42,399 bases of DNA, taken from assembly GCA_036382575.1 (NCBI GenBank), contig DASVHL010000021.1, positions 1 through 42,399 on the forward strand. The letters run 5' to 3'. Positions 15,005 through 22,536 of the stretch are shown here, one piece after another. Positions within the stretch are counted from its first letter, which is position 1, and each line of letters opens with the position of its first letter. The position numbers and the translations under genes are program-made. The DNA comes from UBA6022 sp036382575. GTDB lineage: Bacteria > Patescibacteriota > Saccharimonadia > Saccharimonadales > Saccharimonadaceae. Below the pieces are notes generated by a model. That model saw only the letters and a program-made list of their open reading frames with translations, was not told the DNA's origin and searched no databases.

Positions 15005-17419
15005 TTAGTTTGTCATAACAACATCAGCCCAATAATTGGTTGCGTTCCATGATTCCGTCGGGAATCCTGTTCCACCAGTCTTGAAGACGCCGTTCACACC
15101 AACGCCCGGAATTCCATTCTGGAAGGCATGAAGTGGTGCAGCGTCAACCGCAGTTGTCGCAAATTGTGATTGAGTAAATGCAAATGGACCTGTAGCAATT
15201 ACATACGAAACAACGTACGGTGTATTTGCATTGATCGCAACCGGCGACGACAACGTTGCCGTCTGCCATCCACTTGCTGTTTCGCCACTGAAGGTCACTG
15301 TCGCAAGTTTCGCACCGGTATTACTCCACAAATTACCAACATGCGACGATGCCATGCCTGCAACCTTGTAAAACTTTAATGCGGTCACATTACCAGCTGT
15401 CTCACTGTAGAAACGCGTTCCTAGTTCATAGGCAGACGTGTTTGCTGATGAGGTTGAGGCCGGCGCACCACTACCGCCTAGTACTGTGCATGGACACGTA
15501 TTATAATCTGCAGGGTCAGTTTGCTCATAGCCAACAGATACTGTTGGTTCTGTTGCCGTGTACGCTCGAGTAAACACGAAGTTCCACGCCGATGTATTAG
15601 GGTTACCAGTAGCAATATGTATACCACCTTGACTATGATATGTCGTATCGTTTGTCTGGTTAATCAATGTGTCATTACGATATAAAGCAATATTCGAAGC
15701 AGTGCTTACTACCTTGAACCGTTGACTACCATTTGCAATAGCCGCATCGGTACCAAGTTTAGTGAACGTTGCACCAGTTTCTTTATAGATACTTGTTGCT
15801 TGTGGCGTCACACCAAAGTCATTGTATGGAACATGATAGCCGTTAAGGCTCTGCCCATATGTACCCTGATTGGCATGAATCGTAATCGTATTCCACGACG
15901 CCGCACCACTCTGAGTACCCTGTGCCTCGAGTACAAAATTACCGCTCGTCTGGTAGTTTGATTGAACCTGCGACATAACCGGACCATTTGCAATCGTACC
16001 TAATACAGGTACCATGCGAGTTAATCCTGTTGCATCTGCTTGATAGTTACCACTCTTCTGTAGCCAGTTTGTATCAGTGTCAGCCGCTGGGTTATATACT
16101 GACGCAAACAACAGTCCGTACGGCCCCGTCCAGTCTTGACGACCCGCAAAGGTGTAGATCTTACCATTATGGACACCCCCTGCGACACCATCAGCCGCAT
16201 GCTTGCCGAATGACTTTTCTGTCCATGTGTTTGTTGGAATATCGTACTCATATACGGCCGAGCTAAATTCAGCACTTGCTCGCTGGCCTTGTACCAAGTA
16301 GATCTTATTTCCAATAACGACATTTTCACGCATCGAACCATAGGTCGCAAATGGTGACGGAGCACCCGCTGACCAGGTGTTTGTTGCAACATCGTAAATA
16401 CGAGTAGTATCTGTCGCGACACCATTCGCATAGCCATTAATAATATAGACTTTACCGTTCACATAGCTACATGTTGACCAGCTGAGCATCGGCATTGTTG
16501 AATTCGACATAGATGCTTTTTGCGTATAGGTATTTGTTGCTGGATTATAAACATACAGCAAATTGTTATATGCCAAGTAGATCAATGTTCCGTCTGTACA
16601 GCCAGTAATACCTTGATCGGCTAAACCTGCAGGCAATGCCGCTTTAGTCGTCCAAGTGTTTGCCACTGGGTCATACATTTCGTTTGCGGTGCTACCACCA
16701 CTATTATTGCGACCACCAAATACGTAGATTTTGCCATTTACAGCTGCAGAGATAGGTCCCCAGCGCAGTGTTGGCATATCAGCTTTTTTCGCATAGGCAT
16801 TTGTAGCCGGATCGAATGAGTAGTTGATACCTAATGGATCACCTGCTCCTTGATTATAACCACCAATAATGTAGAACTTGTTATTCACAAGTGCAACCGT
16901 TTCATCTGCATTCTGAGCAGCAACCGGAAGGCTTGGAAGTTCTTTCCATGCCGGGTTGTCAAAATTCGAGAAGAATGGGAACGTCGCCTTGCCATCACTT
17001 TGGCTTGTCGCACTCGCATTGCCATAGTAGGCAAAAATCGTGCGATTTGCATTTGCAGCAACTGTTGGAACCTTCACCCAAATAGTTCCAGTTTTGGCTG
17101 TTGCATCGTATTTTTCAATCCAAAACTTTAGCTGTGTCGTGCCATCGCTATCCGTAAAGCGTAGGTCAGCAGCGCCCGTTTTGAGCTTGCTATAGTCAAA
17201 ACCGGCTGAGGGAAGGGTTACTTTTACTTGATAGTTCGTTAATGCCGAGCTGTTCGCGGTGTTGTTAACGACAATTGGACTACGATTTGACCATCCGGCC
17301 AACCATGTAGGATCAACTGCCATCGCACGCGGGATGACTATTGCTAAAATAACAATAGCGGCAACCGCCAACAAACCCATAGTCAGCTTAGCTTTATCTA
17401 AGCGTCGAGGTAATATCAT
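15005..17419 (-). CDS. Large secreted surface protein: DUF2341, Kelch repeats, DUF4082
   Basis: An 804-residue exported protein. A signal/anchor helix lies at about 12-33. Next comes a DUF2341-type domain (about 38-150, with WSNRSPIVV near its start and FAYYGN near its end), commonly found in surface and glycan-associated proteins. Residues about 160-450 carry about six Kelch motifs (repeated GG followed by YDPATNTWT-type strands), forming a beta-propeller. A lectin/laminin-G-like stretch follows (about 490-640), then a DUF4082 domain (about 665-804; GTRFY..GNVTALKFYK). All are extracellular binding folds with no catalytic motif, so adhesion to a host or matrix glycan is the best guess. GGAA lies 10 nt before the ATG. 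It is the largest surface protein here. Confidence 0.8.
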   Translation of the reverse strand: MILPRRLDKAKLTMGLLAVAAIVILAIVIPRAMAVDPTWLAGWSNRSPIVVNNTANSSALTNYQVKVTLPSAGFDYSKLKTGAADLRFTDSDGTTQLKFWIEKYDATAKTGTIWVKVPTVAANANRTIFAYYGNASATSQSDGKATFPFFSNFDNPAWKELPSLPVAAQNADETVALVNNKFYIIGGYNQGAGDPLGINYSFDPATNAYAKKADMPTLRWGPISAAVNGKIYVFGGRNNSGGSTANEMYDPVANTWTTKAALPAGLADQGITGCTDGTLIYLAYNNLLYVYNPATNTYTQKASMSNSTMPMLSWSTCSYVNGKVYIINGYANGVATDTTRIYDVATNTWSAGAPSPFATYGSMRENVVIGNKIYLVQGQRASAEFSSAVYEYDIPTNTWTEKSFGKHAADGVAGGVHNGKIYTFAGRQDWTGPYGLLFASVYNPAADTDTNWLQKSGNYQADATGLTRMVPVLGTIANGPVMSQVQSNYQTSGNFVLEAQGTQSGAASWNTITIHANQGTYGQSLNGYHVPYNDFGVTPQATSIYKETGATFTKLGTDAAIANGSQRFKVVSTASNIALYRNDTLINQTNDTTYHSQGGIHIATGNPNTSAWNFVFTRAYTATEPTVSVGYEQTDPADYNTCPCTVLGGSGAPASTSSANTSAYELGTRFYSETAGNVTALKFYKVAGMASSHVGNLWSNTGAKLATVTFSGETASGWQTATLSSPVAINANTPYVVSYVIATGPFAFTQSQFATTAVDAAPLHAFQNGIPGVGVNGVFKTGGTGFPTESWNATNYWADVVMTN

Positions 17420-17551
17420 ACGTTCTTGTTTCCTTATTTATTTGTTATTACTCCTAGTATTGACTGAGTACAACAAATAACAGCACAGCGCTATGCTTAC
17501 CCATGGACTATTCGTCCTATGAATTGTTCGAGTGTTGCCCAACCCTCTTTT

Positions 17552-17618
17552 ACTAGTACCTTAATCATACGTTAGGACTAGTGGAGTTACAATAAAATGT
17601 TATTGTGAAATTCACATG
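17552..17618. promoter_or_regulatory. Three successive dyads upstream of the surface-protein gene
   Basis: ACTAGT-a-CCT pairs with AGGACTAGT (17552-17582). ACAATA pairs with TATTGT (17589-17606). TGTGAAATTCACA (about 17605-17617) is near-palindromic. They lie 130-200 nt upstream of the 804-aa gene and could be regulator sites, though no clear promoter is visible between them and the gene. Confidence 0.4.
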
Positions 17619-17676
17619 TCGAATATCTGTGAGCGTTTTTAAAAATCAGCTCAAACGATCAATAAATGAACACAAA

Positions 17677-18225
17677 TTATTTCTTTTTATTCTCAGATAC
17701 TGGCGCAACCCTAGGCATAACCTTAGCAGCTTTCACATCAACACCACCATTAAACTGATCACGTATTTCGAACAAGAAATAACCACTGACTGCAATCCAT
17801 AAGGCACTCATTACCAAGCTAGAGAGCTCGAAACTAAATAGGAATGTTAATACACTAAAACCAGCCGCAACTAGTAAAGCAAGCAGTAATAGTGACCAGC
17901 CTTTCTTCTGCTTGTCTTTCAGAGGCTTAATGGCAATTGCCGTAATGATTGTCTCAAGAAGCGTAGCGGCCAATACTAATAGTCCGATCAGAAGTGCCAC
18001 ACCCACAATCGCCGCACCTACCGGTCCACCGAAGCCGCCAACAAATACTGCAGCCAGCGCACCAAACATAAATATATTCAATACCCCGATAACACTAAGA
18101 ACGACAACAATCAGCATTATCCACCAAACATTAACACCTAACCATTCACGAAAACCAACTGGTAAATGAGGTACTTTGTTATACCAGTCCGCTACGCGAT
18201 TTTCTACTTTATTTACAAATTCCAT
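17677..18225 (-). CDS. Multi-pass membrane protein of unknown function, 182 aa
   Basis: Four to five hydrophobic helices (about 32-52, 54-75, 77-95, 108-128 and 135-150) follow a charged N-terminal tail, with a soluble basic C-terminus. A Gly-rich stretch (GGFGGPVGAA) joins helices 2 and 3. GGAGG four nt before the ATG makes the start secure. No family recognised, and no neighbour hints at a role. Confidence 0.75.
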   Translation of the reverse strand: MEFVNKVENRVADWYNKVPHLPVGFREWLGVNVWWIMLIVVVLSVIGVLNIFMFGALAAVFVGGFGGPVGAAIVGVALLIGLLVLAATLLETIITAIAIKPLKDKQKKGWSLLLLALLVAAGFSVLTFLFSFELSSLVMSALWIAVSGYFLFEIRDQFNGGVDVKAAKVMPRVAPVSENKKK

Positions 18226-18280
18226 TCCGCCTCCTTATGATCTTTTCATTATCATACCGTAGGCCACCCTTAACGCACAA

Positions 18281-18766
18281 CTACTGTTTAACGGTTCTTG
18301 TACGGCACGGCCATAAACCCCAAGCACTCCAAGCGGCTAACAGCGCCAACCCAAATAATATACATGTTACACCCCAGCCAGAAGGAACCGGCACGGTTGC
18401 GCCTAAAATACCACTATTCGCCACCTGACCGACTGCTAGATTAGTCCAGATGCTGACGACCAGCCATCCTGCAATAACCACCCAACCACTAACCATGCTG
18501 ACAATACGCATCGCAGGACTTAATGTCATGCGCAGTAAAAATGGCAGAGCGAGCACCTCACCCACAACCAATAATGCAGCGATGGTTGGTGCCCAAGTTT
18601 GGCCACCCGGCAGACCAAGCGTTGCGATAACATCTGGAAAATTTTCAAACTTATATAACTGCGTCACCGCCAACCCCACCATTACTACTGCTAATGCCAA
18701 ACTTATCCAGATTGTATTGTTTGTTTTTGGAGCTGGTGCCGAGGTAGGTTGAACAAATAATCTCAT
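18281..18766 (-). CDS. Four-helix membrane protein, DoxX/MauE-like
   Basis: A 161-residue membrane protein with four helices (about 18-37, 60-80, 87-108 and 128-150) and short loops, the topology of DoxX/MauE-type proteins. I see no redox cysteine pair, so a specific redox role is not supported. TATAGT (minus strand, 18773-18778) ends six nt before the ATG, implying a leaderless mRNA. Confidence 0.7.
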   Translation of the reverse strand: MRLFVQPTSAPAPKTNNTIWISLALAVVMVGLAVTQLYKFENFPDVIATLGLPGGQTWAPTIAALLVVGEVLALPFLLRMTLSPAMRIVSMVSGWVVIAGWLVVSIWTNLAVGQVANSGILGATVPVPSGWGVTCILFGLALLAAWSAWGLWPCRTRTVKQ

Positions 18767-18943
18767 ACTTTTACTATACGCTTAGTCACCCAGACAAGAA
18801 AGTGTTGTCATTTTAGTCATAGTGCTTGCGCTTTTATGACGGATCACGTATTGTACTAGACAGCGAACGTTGCAAAAACAAACATAACTCCAAAAAACAT
18901 ATGTTGTAACACATCGCTCTACGATAACCCACCACAACTGAAA

Positions 18944-18973
18944 ACACCCCAACAAAACGTTTGGGGTGTTTTT
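18944..18973 (+). terminator. Orphan intrinsic terminator in the 18782-19060 gap
   Basis: ACACCCCAA (18944-18952) pairs with TTGGGGTGT (18961-18969) and is followed by a T5 tract on the plus strand. No plus-strand gene lies upstream for 4 kb, so it may end a small RNA from 18782-18943 or stop antisense transcription. I see no clear promoter for such an RNA, and no convincing protein in the gap. Confidence 0.6.
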
Positions 18974-19060
18974 GTAATTACTATTTCCTTTTTTGCCACA
19001 CAGGTATACACTATAGCCATTCATACCACCAGTGAATGCTCGTCTACAAGGAAGTGAATC

Positions 19061-19261
19061 ATGCTTAACGCGAGAAGCTATATGTTTGCAATTTTAATGG
19101 GCATAGCCCTGAATACAATCCGTAAACTTCATCTACCTCACCCTTTCAAGTATCACCGTCTTCGTAATCAGGAAATTCAACATCATGATATCCTGACGAT
19201 CAGGGACGAGATTCAAGTCATCCGACACGATTGGAGGGAGATTGTTCCGCACCGTCATTAA
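19061..19261 (+). CDS. Small basic protein with hydrophobic N-terminus, 66 aa
   Basis: A short hydrophobic segment (about residues 7-19) is followed by a His/Arg-rich helix-prone region with about ten His. AGGAAG six nt before the ATG and an own 3' hairpin support a real gene. The hydrophobic part is short for a full membrane helix, so peripheral membrane association is possible. Function unknown. Confidence 0.55.
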   Translation: MLNARSYMFAILMGIALNTIRKLHLPHPFKYHRLRNQEIQHHDILTIRDEIQVIRHDWREIVPHRH

Positions 19262-19282
19262 CACTTCATGCAGTACAAGCTC

Positions 19283-19308
19283 GGCCCCGTCAAACTACTG
19301 ACGGGGCC
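19283..19308. terminator. Hairpin between convergent 19061 and trmD genes
   Basis: GGCCCCGTCA (19283-19292) pairs perfectly with TGACGGGGCC (19299-19308). There is no T-tract on either side, as for several other 3' hairpins here. Confidence 0.75.
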
Positions 19309-19319
19309 ATTACATGTCA

Positions 19320-19976
19320 CTATACGTCAGCTTTAAATGAATTCTCGGCGCGCCACCTAGCGATTGCAGCGTGATTACCGCTCAGTAGCACTTCAGGAAC
19401 TTTCATTCCACGAAAATCTTCAGGACGAGTATATTGCGGAAATTCTAACGTCTCTCCATCGCTAAAACTTTCAATCTCAGCACTAGCCTCGCCGCCTAAT
19501 ACTCCTGGAATTAATCGTACAATACTGTCGATAATCGTCATGGCAGGTAGCTCCCCGCCAGTCAGGACATAGTCACCAACACTAATCTGCTGATCAACCA
19601 AGCTAACGATGCGCTCATCATAGCCTTCATAGCGGCCACAGATAAAGACGTAGCCATGATCACTATCCGCATACTGCTGCGCCGTAGCCTGCTTCCAGCG
19701 CTGTCCACGCGGCGTCATTAGAAGCACCTGTGCAGTTGGATCGTTTGCCTTCGCTTGCTCGACAGCGGCAAAGAGCGGCTCTGGCTTTAAAAGCATCCCA
19801 TCACCACCACCATAGGGCGTATCATCAACCGTTCGGCGCGGGCCTAGCCCGAACTGACGTAAATCAATCATCGTAAATTCAGCAGCACCCTTGTCCTGGG
19901 CTTTCCACATCATCGAATTATTCAACACACCTTCAAACATCTCCGGAAAGAGCGTGATTACTTGAATCTTTTTCAT
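19320..19976 (-). CDS. trmD: tRNA (guanine-37-N1)-methyltransferase
   Basis: The SPOUT methyltransferase that makes m1G37 in tRNAs reading CNN and GNN codons and prevents frameshifting. The trefoil-knot SAM site is clear: GRYEGYDERI followed by SVGDYVLTGGELPAM; the N-terminal LFPEMF and the TPYGGGDGM loop are also typical. At 218 residues it is somewhat shorter than the usual 240-250, missing part of the C-terminal domain end. In most bacteria it follows rpsP and rimM; here rpsP and khpA lie upstream on the same strand but are separated by opposite-strand genes, and rimM is not seen. Confidence 0.95.
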   Translation of the reverse strand: MKKIQVITLFPEMFEGVLNNSMMWKAQDKGAAEFTMIDLRQFGLGPRRTVDDTPYGGGDGMLLKPEPLFAAVEQAKANDPTAQVLLMTPRGQRWKQATAQQYADSDHGYVFICGRYEGYDERIVSLVDQQISVGDYVLTGGELPAMTIIDSIVRLIPGVLGGEASAEIESFSDGETLEFPQYTRPEDFRGMKVPEVLLSGNHAAIARWRAENSFKADV

Positions 19977-19984
19977 CTGTTACC

Positions 19985-20013
19985 AGTGTACGTGATATTG
20001 ACAGTTTTGTCTA
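19985..20013 (-). promoter_or_regulatory. trmD promoter, leaderless type
   Basis: On the minus strand TAGACA (20008-20013) and TACACT (19985-19990) are 17 nt apart. The -10 ends eight nt before ATG 19976, so trmD is transcribed alone with almost no leader. Confidence 0.65.
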
Positions 20014-20064
20014 TATATGTTGCTCATACATCACCTCTCGACTTTATCGATTAAAAGGACTAAA

Positions 20065-20466
20065 GTGAGCCTAAGTTCGTACCCACGACTCGTACCTAAG
20101 AAGGTGAAGATGTACAAGGCAAGTATCCACGATCCGATGAGCGATAGAATGCTCACTATCGAAGCAACCACTCAGGCTCTGCTTCGTAAACAAGTCAGCA
20201 ATGAAATCGATGATATTCGTAAGAAAATAGTTGATCTATTTATTCCCGTCGCGGTAGCAATAGTACTTAGCGCACTGACGTTAATTGCAGCGATCGGCTT
20301 ACCGCCTTTTGGCTTGTTAGTCTGGCTACTGCTCAATGTCACATATCTGCGCGCAGCACCACTGAGCATCAACCCGATACTTGACACGTGGTACTCGCGC
20401 AAAAGGCTTCATGCTTGGCAAGATGAACTGGAACGTATTAGTTCACCAGACGCACAGACCATTTAA
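20065..20466 (+). CDS. Membrane protein of unknown function, about 133 aa
   Basis: A central hydrophobic block (about residues 58-98 from the GTG start) gives two closely spaced helices, with charged, mainly cytoplasmic ends. The frame is open from 20017. AAAGGA five nt before GTG 20065 supports that start; ATG 20110 behind AAGGTG is a good alternative (118 aa). No family recognised. A TTGACA lies at 19998, but no well-spaced -10 goes with it. Confidence 0.55.
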   Translation: MSLSSYPRLVPKKVKMYKASIHDPMSDRMLTIEATTQALLRKQVSNEIDDIRKKIVDLFIPVAVAIVLSALTLIAAIGLPPFGLLVWLLLNVTYLRAAPLSINPILDTWYSRKRLHAWQDELERISSPDAQTI

Positions 20467-20495
20467 CATCCAGCTCTCACAACCGCCCTTTGCTA

Positions 20496-20546
20496 AAGAA
20501 AGCTCGCCTGTTATATGGCTTGAAGTCTTTATCAGAGGGCTTTCTT
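20496..20546 (+). terminator. Probable terminator of the 20065 gene
   Basis: AAGAAAGC (20496-20503) pairs with GCTTTCTT (20539-20546) around a 35-nt loop that can extend the stem imperfectly. Confidence 0.5.
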
Positions 20547-20578
20547 CATGCTTACGATTACGGTATAATAATTCTAAT

Positions 20579-20908
20579 ATGGAATTTGAGGATAATAGGC
20601 CGACCAGCGACGCTGATCGTCGCTTGGCAGAAGCCAAAAAACTAACACTACAGCCAGTTCACACCGATGTTCAACCTGAAGGTCCGTCTGACAGTGAAGT
20701 TGCTGCTCGTCACATGAACGAGCCGGCCATTGCAAACGTGTCAATTGATACAGAGGAAGCCACCACTCAGCTGCAACCCACCCAAAGTATTCTCTCGACA
20801 GCTCAACCTGCCGTTGCTGCGCAAACGAATAGCGGTAAGCTTATCTACGGCATCATTGGCGGCGTGATCATCATCTCGGGTCTGACGTATCTCGCCTTCA
20901 CGATCTAA
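20579..20908 (+). CDS. Tail-anchored membrane protein, 109 aa
   Basis: About 85 polar, acidic, Pro/Gln/Thr-rich residues, probably disordered, are followed by a single C-terminal membrane helix (about 88-107), so the bulk faces the cytoplasm. The frame is open upstream to 20381, but TATAAT at 20564-20569 ends nine nt before ATG 20579, which makes this the start of a near-leaderless mRNA. No family recognised. Confidence 0.65.
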   Translation: MEFEDNRPTSDADRRLAEAKKLTLQPVHTDVQPEGPSDSEVAARHMNEPAIANVSIDTEEATTQLQPTQSILSTAQPAVAAQTNSGKLIYGIIGGVIIISGLTYLAFTI

Positions 20909-20927
20909 GACACAACATCCCCTATAA

Positions 20928-20965
20928 TCACGAAACCCACCATTTCAGGTGGGTTGATTTCGTGA
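20928..20965 (+). terminator. Two-part hairpin after the 20579 gene
   Basis: AACCCACC (20934-20941) pairs with GGTGGGTT (20948-20955). An outer stem, TCACGA (20928-20933) with TCGTGA (20960-20965), is separated by a one-sided bulge. No T-tract. The rest of the gap to 21058 holds nothing I can name. Confidence 0.65.
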
Positions 20966-21057
20966 CACATATAAAGCTCTCAACATTTATGTAAATTGTT
21001 GCTCGCAAAAGCCTTTTTGTTTCTCGCAGTTCTAGAGTTGTTCTGAACTGTTTATGA

Positions 21058-21450
21058 TTATATATCTAGGTCGTCTAGTTCCGCAAGCTCTTTTCGAGTG
21101 TTTTTTGCTAGGCTAGACTCATTATCCACAGGCTCATCTGATAAGTTATTCACAGGCTCGTCATCTGATAGTTCTGATGATGTAACAGTATGCGTCTGAC
21201 CACCATCCGTATCAACGATCTTCAGATTGTAGCGGGCGTCATTCTTCGTCCCGAGGGCACGTAATAACGTTCGAAGGCTTTGAGCAGTGACACCGCGTTT
21301 GCCAATCACACGACCAAGATCATCCGGATTCACCGTCAGCGTCAGCAATACGCCTTTTTCATCAATGATACGCTCCACAACGACATCATCAGGGTTTCCT
21401 ACGAGTGATTTTACGATATATTCTATAAACTGCTGGTCTATCGTTGACAT
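21058..21450 (-). CDS. khpA: KH-domain RNA-binding protein with acidic C-terminal tail
   Basis: A single type-II KH domain (about residues 1-75) with the RNA-binding loop GRVIGKRG at 46-53, matching KhpA/YlqC, a global RNA-binding protein tied to translation and cell division in Gram-positives. The usual protein is about 75-80 residues; this one has some 50 extra acidic, Asp/Glu/Ser-rich residues including a near-repeat (LSDDEPVNN, LSDEPVDN), a lineage-specific extension. GGAGG lies five nt before ATG 21450, so the longer reading from 21462 is not needed. In most genomes khpA follows rpsP directly; here a plus-strand gene separates them. Confidence 0.88.
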   Translation of the reverse strand: MSTIDQQFIEYIVKSLVGNPDDVVVERIIDEKGVLLTLTVNPDDLGRVIGKRGVTAQSLRTLLRALGTKNDARYNLKIVDTDGGQTHTVTSSELSDDEPVNNLSDEPVDNESSLAKNTRKELAELDDLDI

Positions 21451-21546
21451 GTTGCCCTCCATTGCCGCCTTCGGTCACACTACTTCTATAGTGATTCTAT
21501 TGTAGCATGCTAACGGGGTGCGTATATAGTATTTTAAGCATAGGTA

Positions 21547-21575
21547 TTGACATATTACACACTTTATGATAAAAT
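21547..21575 (+). promoter_or_regulatory. Strong promoter of the 21629 gene
   Basis: TTGACA (21547-21552) and TAAAAT (21570-21575) are exactly 17 nt apart. Confidence 0.85.
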
Positions 21576-21585
21576 GCATTTAACG

Positions 21586-21611
21586 TCGTCAGAAAAGTCT
21601 GGCGAAGCACC
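21586..21611 (+). promoter_or_regulatory. Leader hairpin followed by AGCACC, shared with the 12993 gene
   Basis: TCGTCAGA (21586-21593) pairs with TCTGGCGA (21598-21605) around an AAAG loop, with one G-T pair. CGAAGCACC (21603-21611) is identical to 12940-12948 in the other leader. Confidence 0.5.
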
Positions 21612-21628
21612 AATCAGAAGGAGTTACC

Positions 21629-21943
21629 ATGGCCAAGCCCAGCGGTAAGAAGAACGGCAACGCTTCATCCGAGAAGAACTCGGGCAAGAACGTCCTTCTT
21701 ACCCCCGAGCAACACCACGAGAACAAGGTCAACAGCAAGAAGTCCGGCAAGAAGCACCGCCCGTCCGGCCTCGGAAATGCCCGCGGAACGCTTCTGAACG
21801 AGCTCGAACGCCGCAGCTACCAGACCGAAGCGAACAATCGTGCAGCAGCTCAGTCACCACAGCGCGTCACTACGACTGCTCAGTCTAAGCAGCGCATCGT
21901 CGCAACAGCACGCATCGCACGCACCACCCGTTCTGCCGTTTAA
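21629..21943 (+). CDS. Highly basic small protein, 104 aa, strongly expressed
   Basis: Rich in Lys, Arg, Ser, Asn and Ala with almost no hydrophobic core; the first half has repeated GKK/SGK motifs and the second half is Arg/Thr/Ala/Gln-rich. Such composition fits a nucleic-acid-associated or ribosome-associated protein, but no family is recognised. GAAGGAG five nt before the ATG, a near-consensus promoter and G/C-ended codons all point to high expression. It is inserted on the opposite strand between rpsP and khpA. Confidence 0.7.
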   Translation: MAKPSGKKNGNASSEKNSGKNVLLTPEQHHENKVNSKKSGKKHRPSGLGNARGTLLNELERRSYQTEANNRAAAQSPQRVTTTAQSKQRIVATARIARTTRSAV

Positions 21944-21957
21944 CTCCTTCCCACCCC

Positions 21958-21987
21958 GACCCCGCCACCTTTACAGGTAGCGGGGTC
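21958..21987 (+). terminator. 3' hairpin of the 21629 gene
   Basis: GACCCCGCCACCT (21958-21970) pairs with AGGTAGCGGGGTC (21975-21987) with one mismatch and a 4-nt loop. Confidence 0.75.
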
Positions 21988-22003
21988 ATTTCTTGTCCAA
22001 ATA

Positions 22004-22028
22004 AAAAACGCCCGAGATGGGCGTTTTT
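22004..22028. terminator. Bidirectional intrinsic terminator
   Basis: AAAAACGCCC (22004-22013) pairs with GGGCGTTTTT (22019-22028). It serves rpsP on the minus strand and backs up the preceding hairpin on the plus strand. Confidence 0.9.
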
Positions 22029-22041
22029 CTAAAAGAGTGAT

Positions 22042-22404
22042 TTATTCAGCTGATTCTTCAGCTGGTGCCTCTTCGGCAACTTCTTCTTTTGGCTGGTTTT
22101 TGCGAAGCTTTTCAGCGTTACGGATAGCTTTCTGCTTGTCAGTTGCAGCAGTCTTTACCCAAATAGGGAGCTTTACGCCTGCATCAGCAAGTAGTTTTAC
22201 AACACGAGGTGTTGGCTGAGCACCGTTATCTAGGTACTTCTGTGCTACTTCAACTTGGACATTAGCGTCTTTAGTGTGTGGGTTGTAGCTACCAACATAG
22301 GCGACTACACGACCACTTGATGGATGGCGTTGTGATTCTTGAACGGCAAGACGATACACTGGGTATCCTTTACGGCCGACACGTTGCAAACGAATTGCGA
22401 GCAT
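22042..22404 (-). CDS. rpsP: Small ribosomal subunit protein bS16
   Basis: A 30S assembly protein. The first 80 residues match bS16 (starts MLAIRLQRVGRKG, then YRLAV, then GSYNPHT, then the YLDNGAQPT block). The C-terminus adds an acidic Glu/Ala-rich tail of about 20 residues. AAGGAAG precedes the ATG. It has its own promoter and terminator, and the usual partners khpA, rimM and trmD are not co-transcribed. Confidence 0.96.
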   Translation of the reverse strand: MLAIRLQRVGRKGYPVYRLAVQESQRHPSSGRVVAYVGSYNPHTKDANVQVEVAQKYLDNGAQPTPRVVKLLADAGVKLPIWVKTAATDKQKAIRNAEKLRKNQPKEEVAEEAPAEESAE

Positions 22405-22469
22405 AAAATTTAAACTTCCTTTACTTCACTCTTAAATCTAATCGTAGAATTTTTATTAGTTCTTGAACA

Positions 22470-22498
22470 AGTTTACACTGTTTTGACCTCTACGTCAA
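22470..22498 (-). promoter_or_regulatory. rpsP promoter
   Basis: On the minus strand TTGACG (22493-22498) and TAAACT (22470-22475) are 17 nt apart, with a leader of about 60 nt. Confidence 0.75.
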
Positions 22499-22536
22499 TC
22501 TGTTTCAGTGTCTTGAACATATTTTGTCGTAGAGTT

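Noticed and set aside
18782..19024. 80-codon minus-strand frame rich in Cys, Tyr and Trp
   Set aside because: It runs through the terminator stem and has no ribosome site; the composition looks like noncoding DNA.
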